Assembly (NCBI GenBank): GCA_021613535.1
Contig: CP075494.1
Location: forward strand, 9,610,001 to 9,674,000
DNA: 64,000 nucleotides
Origin: Adineta vaga
Lineage: Eukaryota > Rotifera
Reading direction: 5' to 3'
Shown: piece after piece, positions 1 to 14,600 of the stretch
How positions within the stretch are numbered: the first letter of the stretch is position 1
Layout: the number at the start of each line of letters is the position of its first letter
Notes under the pieces: generated by a model
What the model was told of the DNA's origin: nothing
Seen by the model: the letters and a program-made list of their open reading frames with translations, nothing else
The model's database searches: none
Position numbers and translations under genes: made by a program

Positions 1-38
1 ACAAAAAAGAAGTTTTTATCGATTTTTTCAATCAACTT

Positions 39-1636
39 TTATGCATTATAACCAAGTAGACGTTGTACACTTGGATATCGCATTCGAACTGGCATACATT
101 TTTGTTGATCGATATAGAGAGTATTTTTTTTCATTTCGATTTCTTTTACTAACATCTGATGATCATCATGAAGTTTCTTTAAATTTGATTCTGTTTCACG
201 TAATTCACCAGTAAGACTATCAATTGATTGTGATAATTGATAAACTTCACCAATTAAACTAGAATAAGCATAAGAATAGATAGTTTTCTTGATAATTTCT
301 ATTTATTTACTGATCTTGTGCTGGATCATGACAGGATTCAATACCAGGTCGAGCACGTCGATCATTAAGACGAGTTTGTGCTACTTTAAGAGGTGCTTCT
401 TTTGCACGTATGGATGCACGAAGTGTATCAATCTTTTTCTCAGTTTCCGCTACAGCTTTTAATGTCTAAATTCATATGAATTATCAGTATGTTTTCATAC
501 CGAAATTGATTATAATGATCTATTACCTCACGCATATTATAGATCATTTTCTGCATAGCATCCGATATTTCTGCAATACGTCGACCAAATTCAGTTTCGA
601 CTACATCAGCTTGTTCACGCATATCACGTGAAATATCAGCAAGGATACTATCAATGAGTGAACGTAATTGTATTGAAGCCATCAATTGATTTTGACCATT
701 CACAATATTATCATGAGAATTTTGTGCCCAAGATTCAGGTGTCGATTGACTGAAAATGATTAGTATGCAATAGTAAAATTAGTTACTGCAAAAACAAGAT
801 TTACTTGTCATAATGTCGAGCAACACCTGGATAGAACATAATATCAACATCTTCATTACGGCGATTTGTTGCTTTAGCATCAGCAACTGCTGCTTCCCAT
901 TTATTGCTCCAATCCATTTCAAGATTTTGTTTGGCGTTACGATTAGCTCTGGTTTCAGGAAAAAATTGTATTATTTGAACGATTACAATGTATAATGAGC
1001 ATGAGCATATTTACCTAATTTGTTGTTCAGCAGTCATAATTGTTTGACGCAAGAGATTTTGTATATTATTAATGATTTCTACTTCTTTCATAAGAGCGAT
1101 ATCAACTGGATCATGAACACGATCTTCTCCATAACGACGTTCTCGATTAGTTAAACATTCAGTAGCTATATGGAGGGGAGCTTCTGTAGCATCTAATGAG
1201 TTAGTTAAACGTTTCTTTTGTGCAACAAGCAGATCAGTTTCATTTCGTACATCTTCAATCATTCGATTAAGTTCGAATTTCCAAAAATTAACATCATGTA
1301 AACTATAAAACAAAAACGAACATCGCGATATATAAAATTATTTCAAAGACAAACTTTTCAGAATAGAACTAACCGTTGTTGTAATTTTTTCGTTGATAAT
1401 GCTTGTGTTTGGTGGGATAGTGCAAGTGTTTCATTTTCCGTTCGAGTTGCTTGCCAACGTTGTTTTTCTGCTTCATCACGATCAGTAAATGTTTGATAAT
1501 ATTTTGCATAATTATTTTCATGCCATTCATTTGGATTATATTTATTCGAACGAAAACCAACGGTAGATACGCCTATACTTGATCCTGTTTGTCCACGATA
1601 ACTTGGATCGAATTCATACTTTTCTGTTGCTAACAT
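39..1636 (-). CDS. TEKT4: Tektin-4 (ciliary doublet microtubule inner protein)
   Basis: Six exons on the minus strand (1374-1636, 1015-1302, 805-948, 527-749, 311-465, 39-258) join in frame to 430 codons, against about 435 in human TEKT4. Tektins are coiled-coil filament proteins built into the wall of ciliary and flagellar doublet microtubules. Family hallmarks seen: the N-terminal YNPNEWHENNYAKYY block, the DATEAPLHIATECLTNRERR segment, a second KEAPLKVAQTRL repeat, and RPGIESCHD, which corresponds to the tektin nonapeptide RPNVELCRD with three changes. The C-terminus carries the IDQQKCMPVRMRYPS block typical of tektin-4. The start is the ATG reading MLATEKYEFDP; the codon 9 bases upstream that extends the frame is TTG. 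Assignment to tektin-4 rather than -1, -2, -3 or -5 rests on side-by-side recall of the family, so it is strong but not alignment-proven. Confidence 0.93.
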
Positions 1637-3467
1637 TTCTATCAAATATGTAATACTAAATTAACTGATTAGTTAGAAAAGAAATAAGATTATTTAACTT
1701 TTTTCCTTGAAAAAGACTTATCGCACAAATATTTTCAATTGACGTCACTAAGTAACAGACTTTCAAAACAAAGAGAGTGATAAAATACTATTACTCCATA
1801 TTCCGATGACATCTACACATTTCCAAAAAGTTTCGGAACTATATATTTTTCATTATCGAACAGGAGAATAAATAATATATAAATTCGAGAGAATAAATAA
1901 CAAAAAACGGTAAAAGAATGTGAGATTAGATATGAATATATGATCTTTTTATGTATTGTCTTAATTGTGGATGGATTTTAATTTTTATCTTTAGTTCAAG
2001 AAAATATTTTACAATTTTGCTAACTGGTTTATTGTTTCATATAAGCACAAAATTAAGCATTATGAAGGAAATATCTATCGAAAGTGATAATTCAGCGTCT
2101 TGTATTATAATTTGCAAATAAAAACTCGAGAGGTTGTAAATTGAATATAGAAGTGACGTACTCTCCATAAAAGAAATGATCTTCAGAAAGAATTGTAATT
2201 TGCTTTTGAGAATATCACGAATCATCAACGTTTTATTTTATATAGTTTTGATGACAAGAAACAGGTTCATCTGCTCATGTAATATGAAACATGATAGTAC
2301 ATATATAGTTTGGTGATCGATGGTGACTCAGAAACAATGTATTATTACAATTATGCAATAATAAAAATTCTTGCTCCAGTACTAACGCATGGTAGAGCAA
2401 GAATAAGATATTTTAAGATAGAATAGTGTTACCATTGTTGAGAATAACTCAATAGATATCAACGCAAATCGTATCATCTTACACCCTCAAGATGCACTGG
2501 ACTTTTCGCACATTCCAAACGAAAATCACTACAAAATATTTCTCAGTAGACAACAAATAACATTCTGCAAAAAATAAAAATAAAAATGACGGACAGTCAT
2601 CTGTATTTCTTTGTTATTCTTTTGCAGTAAAACAAAATTCAAGTTGCACATGTTTCAGTCTTTATTGTTAATTTAAGAAACGTTCATGTCTTTTGTATTA
2701 GTGATAATTGAACTAGATATAGAAAAAAAAAGTAATATTTCTAACAATTATCATCTGCATCACGTCGGGGTTTAACCTGTTAGTAATTCAGTAGGAATTT
2801 TCTTGAAATTGATGAACAGTTTGAAAGTAGATATTCGTTAATGAAGTGTATTAATGTACTTTAAAATAATTGTTTGTTGTTTCTTGCTATTAATACGTTA
2901 ACAATATCCATTTATCGAATAAGATTTTCTTTCGAAATATTACGTTCACATTGCTTCCATTACCATCACTCAGAACAGATAATAAATATTCATAGAGGTT
3001 CGAATTCTATAACTTGTTTGCCATATTCTATCATATAGATACGAATATCCATTGATTTTAATAATAAAAAGTTGTGTCGAAGATATAATTCGTCCATCTA
3101 GAAGATACACGCATAGATCGGTGTATGTATACTGTTAAAACTCGCCGGTATTGAATGCATTTAGAATCAAATTCTACGGCGCTGGTTTTTTTTCTCTTTC
3201 AAGACCTTAATACGTTTGTTTTTATTAAAAGCAATTCGGGATAAAATGAACAAACAATTATCCCGAAATGCGTATGAAAAAAAAACGAGCAAACAAAAAA
3301 AAAGTGAAAGAAAGATAATAACAAATCAAAGAGAAAAAGAAATGAACAAAGATGAATGACACAAAACGAGAGCCACCGGCAACAAGTGTTCACATATGAC
3401 TAGACTGACCCATTCTCTTGCGCAGAAGACTCTCTTTTTTTCCTGTCGTCGATGTTAGAATCCAATC
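1637..3467. other. Non-coding spacer between tektin-4 and RECQL5
   Basis: About 1.8 kb of AT-rich sequence. Both neighbours are on the minus strand, so this holds the 5' flank of tektin-4 and the 3' flank of RECQL5. Open frames here (for example 2037-2228 and 3199-3393, both minus) are short, of biased composition, and match nothing I recognise. I see no RNA gene. Confidence 0.6.
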
Positions 3468-6400
3468 TTATTTCGGTACAATTAGATCCAAATCTGCTTC
3501 TGTCAAAATTTTCGAATGCTTATGACGAAATGTTGGTTTAATCAATGATTTAGCGTCCATACGTACTGAAATATATGTAAGAAAAATTCATTCGAATATT
3601 CTATGAAATCATATTTGCTAACTGACCTGCATCAATATTTGAAAATTCTTTGGTTGCTAAATGTTGTGAAATACGTTTAGCAAACGATTTAAATAATTCC
3701 TAATAAGAGAAGTTCATTAATTTAAGTTTTGATTAAAATTAAGATAAATAGTTATACTTTAGATGAAAATCGATTAGCTTGATAAAATGGATTGAGTACA
3801 TCAACAACAACTTCTGATATAGTTTTGATATTCACAGGAAGCTTAATAAAATAAAATTTATCAGATCCCATAAGACAATAGAGATAACGATTTACAACTA
3901 TAGTACATATCTCTGAAATAAAAACTTACTTTGCTGTCACGAGCTTTTTTCGATGACGACGACGATGATGATTTTCGATTACTATTAGAAGCAGTAGTAG
4001 TGGATGAAGGATGATAGTCGTTTCGTCTTCATCGTTGATGACGTTGACAGTCGTTTGTTACTTGATTTTATGTCACCGGAAGAGTGACTTCGTTTTTTTG
4101 ATGATGTATGTTTGTGTCCTGTGCTTGAATTTAACGTTCCCGGTGGTAATGGTAAGGATTTCCGAGTCTTTGTTGGTGAAGTATCTTTCTTTTTAAGTGT
4201 TTTATTTTCGTTTGAATTATTCGTATTTAATAACGAACGAATGCGATCATCTAAACTTGGTTGTCGTTGAAGATTGCTATTTAATATTTGTTGTTCTTGA
4301 TCGTTGAGAAATGATGGTGATGAAGTTCCTTGTAATGATACAGGTTCTTCATTTGGTGATTGTATTGTTAGAGAACCAGATGGTTGTTCATTTAATTTTT
4401 GATGTAAAAAGTTTGACATCGATTCTAGACAAGTTTTTAATGTTCCACGAGCTTGTTTTGCTTTGACATCGAACGAATTTGTAGATAGAGGCGTAGAATT
4501 TCGACGATGACGATGGGTTGGTGATTGAGATTTAGCATTTGTTAAAGATTGATGAAGTACTTTAGATTTTTTTCGTTGACCATTGGGCTGTTTTAGTATT
4601 GAACCTTTTGGGGGAGCATCATTATTATTTGTGATATTTGGTTTCAATAGTGAAGTTTTATCTTGAGCTGGACTCATTGCTGATTTTGATGAAGATGAAG
4701 AGAATGAAGACGAAGACGAAGACGAAGACGAAGAGGATGATGAAGAAGAAGACGACGAGGAAGATGATGATCGTTTTCGAGTAGGTGATTTATTCTCGAT
4801 ATTTATAGGTGATAACGATGGTTGATTTGAATTATCTTGTTGTACTTCTTGTGGTTCGTTATCCGTATGTCCATTTGATTTAAGAATTTTTGTTTCGGGT
4901 TCAATAATTGTTTCAGTTTCTGAAAGCTTACGTTTCGTAGATGTAGGTGAAGATGTCAATTCAGTGACAGAATTTGTTGGCATCGAATCGACTATATACA
5001 AACTGGCATTGTTCTTGGTTGCTTTTGTAATTTCATTACACTAAAAAGTATGAATTATTTTGGAATGTAAAACAAACAACCGGAATTCTTTACTTTAGAC
5101 ATATATTTCATCTTATACATTGGTTCACTTTTCGTCGCAAGAAATACTTGATGTTCAAGCCAAACAGCTTTGTCCAAACATGTTTCTTCACTAAAGCATG
5201 AAAAAAGATATTATTTTGTCGATTTCTCTTTAATAAATTACTGTGCAAGACGTTGTATTTCATCATTGATAAAGTACTTTTCAATATTTTCAATTAATGC
5301 TTCTTTCAATTTTCGACAAACATGTTCACGAAGTTGAATAGTAACATTAGGCATTTTTCGATTATTTGGATCGATCAATGGACAATTAGCACTTGCTGTT
5401 GTCCATGTTTTTGATTTATTTTCTATTGCCTGAAAAATAGATTTTGTATTTTATTTAGACAGATACAACTCGTTTGATATTCTATTTTTTGAATTTTTAA
5501 TTACCGCTGCACGTCGTTTAAGTTCCTCTTGAACAAGTTTCGTGGCCATTCTTGCTGTTTCAGCGTCATTATCATCATCACGACGATAATTATCATCTGT
5601 ATTTCGATATTCACGTTCATCACGTCGATTAGCAACTCGACCACCTTCATACTGTTCTTCACTGCCTTCATTACGAAACATAATACGATTTGTTGAACGT
5701 CGATTGCTCGTATCATCGACTTTCTTTTTCTAAATAATCAGTGTACACATTCAATTTATCTTTCTTTCATCAATCAATTAAATTTACTTTTAAATTCTGT
5801 AAATTAGCTGAAACCAATTCACGTTGAGTACATACATCGCACATGGTTTCACATGGTTTCATCAACATATCACCAAAATAATTACAGATAACCAAATGTC
5901 GACATCTATACAAACAAACAATGAGAATCTTTTTCGTTATTTCTTTTTAAATGATAACATACTTAGCTTCTTCGCAATACTGAACAAGAGCATTAAAACC
6001 ATTTAGCATTGATGTTTTCTGTTCATCAGAAATTTTCTAAAAATATCAAATGAATCAAATGAACATGATTTAAAATGCTCTCTTACTTTTTCGTTTATTT
6101 CTTCATTAATAAGAAATAATTGTGTATCTCGTTCACGTGCTGAATAATACATTCGACAATTAGATCGATTTCCATCACGTCCAGCTCGACCAGATTCTTG
6201 ATAATAACCCGAAATCGATTTCGCCAAATCCCAATGAACAACAAATCTAATGATAATATTATTAATTTATATTTGAATAACATACTCTTTCGATTTCTTA
6301 CCTCACATCACCTTTATCAATACCCATACCAAAACTAATCGTAGCACAAATAATACTTGTTAAACCATCCATCCATTCTGCTTGAATTTGTGTTCGTTTT

Positions 6401-7624
6401 TCACTCGTTAAACCAGCATGATATGCTTTAACTGTACCAAATTTTTTTGTTTGAGTCAATTTATCAGCTAAATCGGAACATGAATTACGTGTACGACAAT
6501 AAATTATACCACTGATCGATTGTATCTATTGATAAAAGTAACATACAACAAGTTCGAAATATCATCAAATAAAGATATCTATCTTTACATCTGATGACGT
6601 CTTTGTTTCGTTAATAAATTCACATAGATTGACGAACGGATCATCGAATAAATCTTTGAATTGAACATCATAGAAAAGATTTGGACGAAACACTGATGAT
6701 TTAAATTCTAGCACTGGTTGTTTTAAATGTAAGGAACTAGAATTAAATAAGAAAAACAAAACTTGAAAAATTATCAATAGAGATGAATAACTCTAGAAAT
6801 ATACCTGTAGATATCTTCGATAACTTGTTGAGATGCTGTTGCTGTTACAGCAATACATGGAACATTACTTAGTTCATCATGTAATGTACCTAATTTTAAA
6901 TAATCAGGTCGGAAGTCATGACCCCATTGACTAACACAATGAGCTGTAAACACGAAAAAAGCAAATATTTGTTGCTTACAAACCAATGAAGTCTACCTTC
7001 ATCAATAATGAGATAATTCACTAGTTGACGTTGATGAACTTTTTTGATAATGGAAAGAAAACCTTGAAGAAAATAATAAAGGTGGTAAGAAAAAAAGCAG
7101 CTTATTCTAAAAAGAATCTCTTGTTACTTTGCGTCGCTGCAAGTTCTGGTGTTATATACAATAATCGCGTAGTTGGTTGTCGTTGCATCAGATCTCCTAG
7201 TACGATCTTTTTTTCTTGTGGACTCAAGGTTGAATTTAAAGTTCGAGCAACAATTTGCTTCTCATTTAATGCATTGACTTGATCTTGAATTAATGCTAAT
7301 AATGGAGATATAACCAATGAAAGACCATCTTCTTTATATACCGCAGGAAATTGATAGCATAATGATCTATGATAATTGTATGAATGAATAATGTTTAGTT
7401 TTCAATAAAATACGATACATACTTTCCAGCACCGGTTGGAAACGAAATGAAAACATCACTTTTCCCTAGAAATTAATAAATTAAATAAATGCTCTTATTT
7501 TTCTAAAGATACAAATAAACAAACCATGAATTATTGATAGAATGGCTTTTTCCTGGATATCAGATCGAAATTTTTCGAAACCAAATTTTTTTAAACATTG
7601 TTTCACTTTAATTTCTGTCGTCAT
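3468..7624 (-). CDS. RECQL5: RECQL5 DNA helicase
   Basis: Multi-exon gene running from the ATG at 7624 ([20 protein letters not shown]) to a TAA at 3468-3470. RECQL5 is a 3'-5' DNA helicase that displaces RAD51 and binds RNA polymerase II to limit transcription-linked genome instability. Seen in order: Walker A FPTGAGKS split by an intron near 7430; [14 protein letters not shown]; motif II DEAH, also split (near 6940-7010); [28 protein letters not shown], typical of RECQL5; and motif [14 protein letters not shown] (about 6190). Next come the RecQ zinc cysteines (C...C16-17...C-x3-C-x2-C, near 5825-5925). A basic Ser-rich linker follows. The C-terminal SRI-type domain has [21 protein letters not shown] and ends in [11 protein letters not shown]. 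The SRI tail excludes the other RecQ paralogs. Confidence 0.95.
4680..4780 (-). repeat. Poly-serine tract coded in RECQL5
   Basis: GAA/GAC/GAT/GAG triplets on the plus strand code for an almost unbroken run of about 28 serines on the minus strand, followed by a second short Ser run. Several serine codons are mixed rather than one repeated triplet. It lies in the disordered linker between the helicase core and the SRI domain. Confidence 0.8.
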
Positions 7625-8682
7625 TGAAAATTCATCTTACGTTCTGTATTGATCTATAATAGATAAATAAAAACAAAATCGATAAGAGATATCGACTTGA
7701 TCAAGTATGAAGGTCAAATCAGGTGATTTCATACTAATCTACTGTCTGATGTAATAGCAAGGGATTGAATAGAAAAGTAAATGTTAAAGAATAGAACACT
7801 TTATATGCATCAATATATGGAAGACTTTCTATTTGACGACGTAACAGATTTTGTTTTTGTTAGTTTTAATTTAAATCTGAACGGTCATGAACTAAATCGA
7901 ATCAGATAATAATTCACAAAAGCAATAGCACCATCTATATAATAGAGATGAATCACGCACACGCACGTACGATGTAATTACGTGTCTGATTGGTTATTAA
8001 CATATCCGAAAGGTGGCATACAATATCATTAACATTTTAATTAATGATATTCAATAACAAATATTTGCTAGTTGATTTATACTCCAACTTATAACTATTG
8101 AACAAATGAGAAACAATTAAAGATCAATTAATTCAAAATTTCATTGATGTATTGAATAACAATCAGATTTTCATATCTATCACCATATGATTTCGGTATA
8201 AAATATGGGCAAAGCATATCCTGTCCCACAGATTTTTTCGTAAATATAGAATCTATTTAACATTCATATAGTTATCTGTATGCAATTCTTTACATAGCAT
8301 ACGTTATATTGAGTTCTTCAAATACAATCATATGACGACACCTTTCTTTTTCGTTTTCACAAGCGAAAGACTAAATTAACAAATCATCTACGTATTCTTC
8401 TATTCATCTCATGATTTATTTGCATAAATAATTACTACATTGTAATCCTAATAGAATGCAAATAAAATAGAGTCATTTTTCCATTGATTGCATCTGCCAA
8501 TCATGTAACCAATAAGAATCTTTTTCTTCCATAGATGTGACTCATCATCGGATGAGGTCATAGGATGTGACTTGATCAAATGCATCCAAGAAGCGTAAAT
8601 TGAGTTACACGTTTGTTTACGTGCTCAGAAAAAGACATGACAAGACTGATATAATTTTTCTGTTTATTACAAAATATTTCCT
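7625..8682. promoter_or_regulatory. Divergent spacer: RECQL5 (-) / JIP3/4 (+) 5' flanks
   Basis: About 1.06 kb between two head-to-head genes, so it must contain both promoters. The sequence is AT-rich with no gene I can support. A possible 3' splice site for the RECQL5 leader (TATCTATTATAG on the minus strand, near 7654-7665) sits about 30 bases before its start codon. No TATA or initiator element could be fixed by eye. Confidence 0.5.
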
Positions 8683-11600
8683 ATGTCAGCAGAATCAATA
8701 TTATTTTCAACAACTCGAGATAAAATGGTTCATAGTGATACTAATGAACAAGAATTAATTTCTTCAACAATTAGTGAAGATAGTCATACACCATTATCGG
8801 AAACAGTCACAACATTAGCCAGCAATGTTTATAAAGAATTAGAACGGATCATAAAGAATTTTGGTGAAAATAGTGTGAAAGATTTAATGCCCGTTATGAT
8901 TTCAACATTGGGTAACAGATCGATGTACTTTCTTTAATGTAGAAGAAAACCTTCTTTTTTTTGTCTCTCCTCAGAATCATTGGATAATGCTTTGCATGAA
9001 CGTGAAATTAATAAACTCGAAATGGAATCAATCAAAGAACAAAATGAACAATTATTTCAACAATATGAACGAGAAAAAAGTTTCCATAAAGAATATCAAC
9101 AAGTAATTCTCTTGAGAATAATCGCCTCTTTTTTGTCAAAGAAATTCTATACATTTGATTTATTTCATAGCGTTATTTACAAGTCGAAGATCATCTCGAA
9201 GAGATTAAACGAGAGAATGAAGAAAAATTACAAAGTCTTGAATCAATTGTAAAAATTTTTGAAATTAAAGCACGAAATGCATCAGATCATGTCGGAAGAT
9301 TAGAAGAGAAAGAAAATGATATGAAACAAGAATACAAACGTTTACATGATCGATATTGTGAAGTAAATTATATTCATATAAAGAAATTTGATCTCTTCTA
9401 TTCAATATTATGTATCTCTAGTTATTCAAAGCACATTGTGACTATATGGAACGAACAAAAATTTTATATGGAACAGATCGATTGGATCAATTACCATCTC
9501 ATTCTCCATCTCGGTTAGTTATTTAATAAACAAGCGAAAATATCTGTCGGGCATAGTTGATCGAATATTTTTCTTATTACTTACGAAGAAAATTAAATTC
9601 TTTTCTTTTTTTTAGTGGAAATCTTCAATTACCATCCACATCTCGTTCATCGAATGAAAAACAATCGAATATACCTGAGTCATCAACTGATGATGTCACA
9701 TCAAATCGTTCAGATGTATCTCTTACGTACGATTGAATTCATTCTTGTTAATCTTTTAAATAAATAATAGTTTTATTTCAGAACACAAGAACAATCTCAA
9801 CTTGGTACTGATTTTCAATCAGAAATACAAACTGCTGATGGTAAGCATACACAAACAGAATCAATGACAAGTAATGATGCAGCTGTCAATACAGGTAAAT
9901 TGTTTTATATTCAAAAGTCAAGAATCGAATGAATCAATCATCGATGTCTTTCCAGCTAAATTAGCAAAAATGACAATGATTGATGAGATATCTTTCAAAG
10001 AATTTGCATCAGGTTCGATAGATATTGTAAAATCAAATTCGATGTTGTATCTATATATATATATATATACGTGTATTGTAAAGTAATCTTGAGTAGAGAA
10101 GAGATTTCTATTGTTCTGTCTAGACGATGATAAGTCCTATCTTGAAAACTATAAACGTGGTAAGAAAAAACAACAACAACAAGTTTATCAGCTGATCCGA
10201 TCATCAATCTCATGCTTTGAATTCATATACCAACCTATCGCATGAGTTAACTAAAAAATAACAGGGATTTCTTTTTGTTATTTGATTGAACTAAACTGAG
10301 ATATTTGACATGTACCGCTCATGCTTTGCTTTTTGTATTTTGTATTTAATGTTTGTTTGTCTATGTTGCATGCTTTATAGAAATATTCTCCAAATTGCGA
10401 AGACTCAATCTTCTACCGAAACCGTTCGATGAACAACAATTCTGTGATATCGAAGATGAATTTGAACATTCAAATAATATGACAGGTGCTGGGAAGTAGA
10501 TTTAACTTCTTTTTTTTTCTAAAACATGTTTTTATAAAACAAGGATGAATTCTAATAATTTCATTGATTCTCTAATTAGATCCAACAGTAAGTGATGATG
10601 ATGATATATCCATTGATGATACGTATGTTGAAAAGATTTATTTCGAAAGAAATGTATGATGTATATTTTGTGATCTATAGGAAAAATTTGGAAGCATTCG
10701 ATAAAGAAACTCGAAATGATAATATTGATATATCAGATGTCGATGCATCAGCTGATTTATTCGGTAAGAAAATGAAACTTATTTATCTATGATTATTATT
10801 TTACTTCTTGTATAATATAGTTCGACAAAGTTTTTACGGTGAGATTTGATATTGTAATGTGGGATATAGGACTTTCTGTGCTCAACTCTAAATATTTTGT
10901 TTTGTTATGAAATATAAAATAACACTATTTCCTTGTGAATTTAGGTATGACAAAGGAAGTATCGAATTTAATTAAAGAAAATAATGAACTTTTGGAAACG
11001 AAGTATGTGTAAAGAGAATTCTCAAGAGAGAAAAGAAAACGTGTTCTATTCTACTTTTATAGAAATGCATTAAACGTATTGAAAGATGATCTACTCGTTA
11101 AAATTGAAGAATTATCAAAGTAAAAAAGAAAAGCAAAAGAAATGATTTTCTTTACAATAAAAGACAACTAATGATATGTTTTTAGTGAACAAGAAATCCT
11201 TCGTGAAGAAGTTGAATCATTACAAACAGTCAAAACTCGATTACAATCAAGGTAAATCTTCATATATTGAATTACAAATAGACAATCAACATTTCTTCTA
11301 TTCTTTTTTTTTCGTTAGAAATATCGAAGTTGAAGAAGAACTTCGGAAAATACGTGAAGAACTTGAAAAGAAAAAAGAAGAAGAGGTAAGAAGATTGAAA
11401 TCTAAACAACTTCATTGCATGTTCATATAATGTAGCCTACTAACATGTAAGTTACTTTTGCCAGATTTTGCTTGGCATAGTTGATTAATGCTCTATTGAT
11501 CTCTCTCTCTCTCTTTTGTTTTTGTTTGAATGATGCATGTTTGAATTAATTCAGGAAAATGTACCGACAGCAGATAGAAAGCGTTTTACTCGAATGGAAA

Positions 11601-14600
11601 TGCAACGTGTACTTCTTGAACGTAATCAGTACAAACAACGTTTATTTGAACTTGAAGAAGCTATTCATCGACAAGATGCATTACGTGCATCAAAACTTGA
11701 ACAATTACATGCATCATCAACAACAACTCATACAACTAATGATAGTCTTTTCGATCAAGTTCAAAGCAAACATCGACCAATGTTTCGAAAGATGTGAGTG
11801 AATATATCAATGTTGTCTTTTCTGTTCATATGAAATTGTGCGCATTCTATCTCTCTGTTCGGTACATTTGATATTTTATTTAGCTACCTAACTAACTTTA
11901 CTAATATCTCTGCATGATGTGATTAACCAACTGACCGAACAAATATATCATTGCATATTGTTTTCCTTATAGAAACCTTTGATGATAAGCAAAGGTACAC
12001 AAACGAGTACACATCATCATCATCAGCAGCAAACGACACCAGACAATACTTCATCTATGAATACAGTAGTTCCGAGTGAAACTACAGCTATTACGTCTAC
12101 ATCGAAATCTTTGTGGCGTATGTTCAGTGAAGACTGGCTACCCACAACCATTGTGCCCACAAATATTTTGGGCGTACCAGTTGCTGATATACAGAGTGAT
12201 TTGAGAGAGGGTACAACACAAATTTCTGAGTTGTAAGAATAAAAAATTTCAACGATTGATTTATTTCTCTTACATTTACAAGCATATGATTTATTTTCTT
12301 GTCTTTCTTGTTTAGTTTTTCGGATTTGTTTGGCAGCAACACCAAGGAACCTTCAACTAAACGTTCAATTCCTACGACTACAACAGCTACTCTAAAGCAT
12401 AGTTCAATAAATGATCAAATTGCACCTACATCTGTGACGAACGAAAATTTTTCATCAGAGCAAGCATTGCATGAAAAGTATATGACAAGATTATCGATGT
12501 TTATTGATCAATAATATTTCCTTACTTATTTAGTTTATCAATAGCAAACCAAACACCAACAAAACGTTCTGATCATGATGAAAATAATCGTTTCGAAGCG
12601 TATGGTTGGAGTATTTCATCAAAGAATCAATTTAAATCATCAGATCATGATGGTAAACTGCAAGTTAATGTTCCAATGCCGATTTATTGTCGACCAATAT
12701 TTAATATTAATGATATAACACAGGTAATACTAGGATTAAAATTCCATATCTCTCTAGTTCATATTCCATTTACAGATTTGGTGTGCTGTTGGCATTGATT
12801 TGAGTGGTTTAACATTAGAGTCTGAAGATACATCTGTTGATCAAATCAATAAACAATTGATTGAATCATATCATCAAATGGTTGATGAACAATGTTTAAA
12901 ATTATCTTCGATTATTTGGATAGCTGCTAAGTTAAATGATATGGCAATGATTACAGTTATTGATTCAAATAAACCAGAGAAAATCATTGATACATTCACA
13001 ATAGAAAATGCTATTATTTATACAATGGGTAGTGTACCAGGTAAAGTGAACGATTCTTTTTTTATGTCATTCGAAGAAAACTGTATTTTAGGTACATCAA
13101 GTACAGATTATACATCATTTGATGATTCGAAATTGATTGAAATAACATCAGCAGCTGGTAAGATGCAACTTAAAATCTCTTCAGAAGAGATATTTGAATA
13201 TTTTAGATGTCAAAATAACTCCTTGTACAGCAGCATCACTTGCTACTGGTGGAAGTAAGATTGTGTTCTCCTTTCCAGAATAATATTTCACTAAATGCTT
13301 ATAGATCGTTCCAATACTATCGAAATAGCAGAACAAGTTCTGCCTGATGCTTCTCAACCGAGTATGTTTTTTTTAATAATTCATGTATGTGATTGCGGAT
13401 GATATCTGACTATGGTTTTTTTTCTTTAGTTGGTGACGCAAATAAAACAAAGTATCCAACGGTTTGGTTAGGTTCAAGTGATGGATGGTAAGAAAAAAGA
13501 TAAAACATTGGAAATGTTTTTCTATTGATTGATCTAACCTTTAGGTTATACATTCATTCGAGTATCGGTGAACATCGAATTACAATTGGAAAAGTTTGGC
13601 TTCGTCATGCTATATATAGTATTGTGTAAGAATGAAATTCAAATCAGTTTTAATCGAAATACACTTTGTTCCATTTCGTTAGTCATACTCGTGGACGTGT
13701 TTTTGTTACATTAGCGAATGAGAAAATCATCGTATTTCATCGTGATTCAGGTAAAATGATTCCAAATCAATAGAATAATATCGTATTTGCGTTCGTATAT
13801 TAAGATGGCACATGGAGTTTGAATAATTTTCATTTAATTGTAACTGGTAAAACTCGAGAATCCGTTCGATGTGCTATTAATGTTGGAGATTCACTTTGGT
13901 GTGGAATCGCTAATCGTGTTTATGTTATTAATGTTCAAACATTAGAAATTCAAGTATATTTATTTCATTGGAACAGAAGAGAATTTCATCGTTCACATTT
14001 TTTTCCTAGAAACAATTTGAAGTACATTCTCGTCCAGAACATTCTGTTCAACATATGACTTGGTCGGGTGATGGAGTTTGGTTATCTATTCGTTTATCTA
14101 GTACTTTACAATTATATCATGCACATACATATCAACATTTACAAGATGTTGATATACAACCATATGTAGAAAAAATGATTAGTTAGTTTTTCATTGTTTC
14201 TTCATGAATAAAATATGTTTTCTTCAATTCTAGTTACGGAGAAAACAGGTCCATATTTTGTTCATATTAGTGCCTTAAATATTGCATGTCGTCGATTATG
14301 GATTGGTACTGGTAATGGTATTATTATATCAGTTCCCTTAGTAGACAGTAAGTCATATTTTCAATGAGAAATTTTTGTGGTCGGCATTGATCAAATAATA
14401 CATTATTTTCAGGTATTATATCTTCATCTAATTCAACATCGACAAAACCTGGTTCGGTTGTTCGTGTAAATGATCAAACAACATCTTCAAACTATATTCC
14501 ATATTGTAGCATGAACAATGCTCAATTATCTTTCCATGGTTATCGAGATGCAGTAAAATTTTTTGTTGCTGTACCTGGACAAACACCCTCGAAATCCTTG

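Noticed and set aside
2990-3015. B-box-like GGTTCGAATTC suggesting a tRNA
   Set aside because: The flanking bases do not form a 5-bp T-stem of tRNA type, and no A-box or acceptor stem lies at the right distance.
7025-7282. 85-residue plus-strand frame
   Set aside because: It is antisense to RECQL5 exons and an intron; the minus-strand reading gives conserved helicase sequence.
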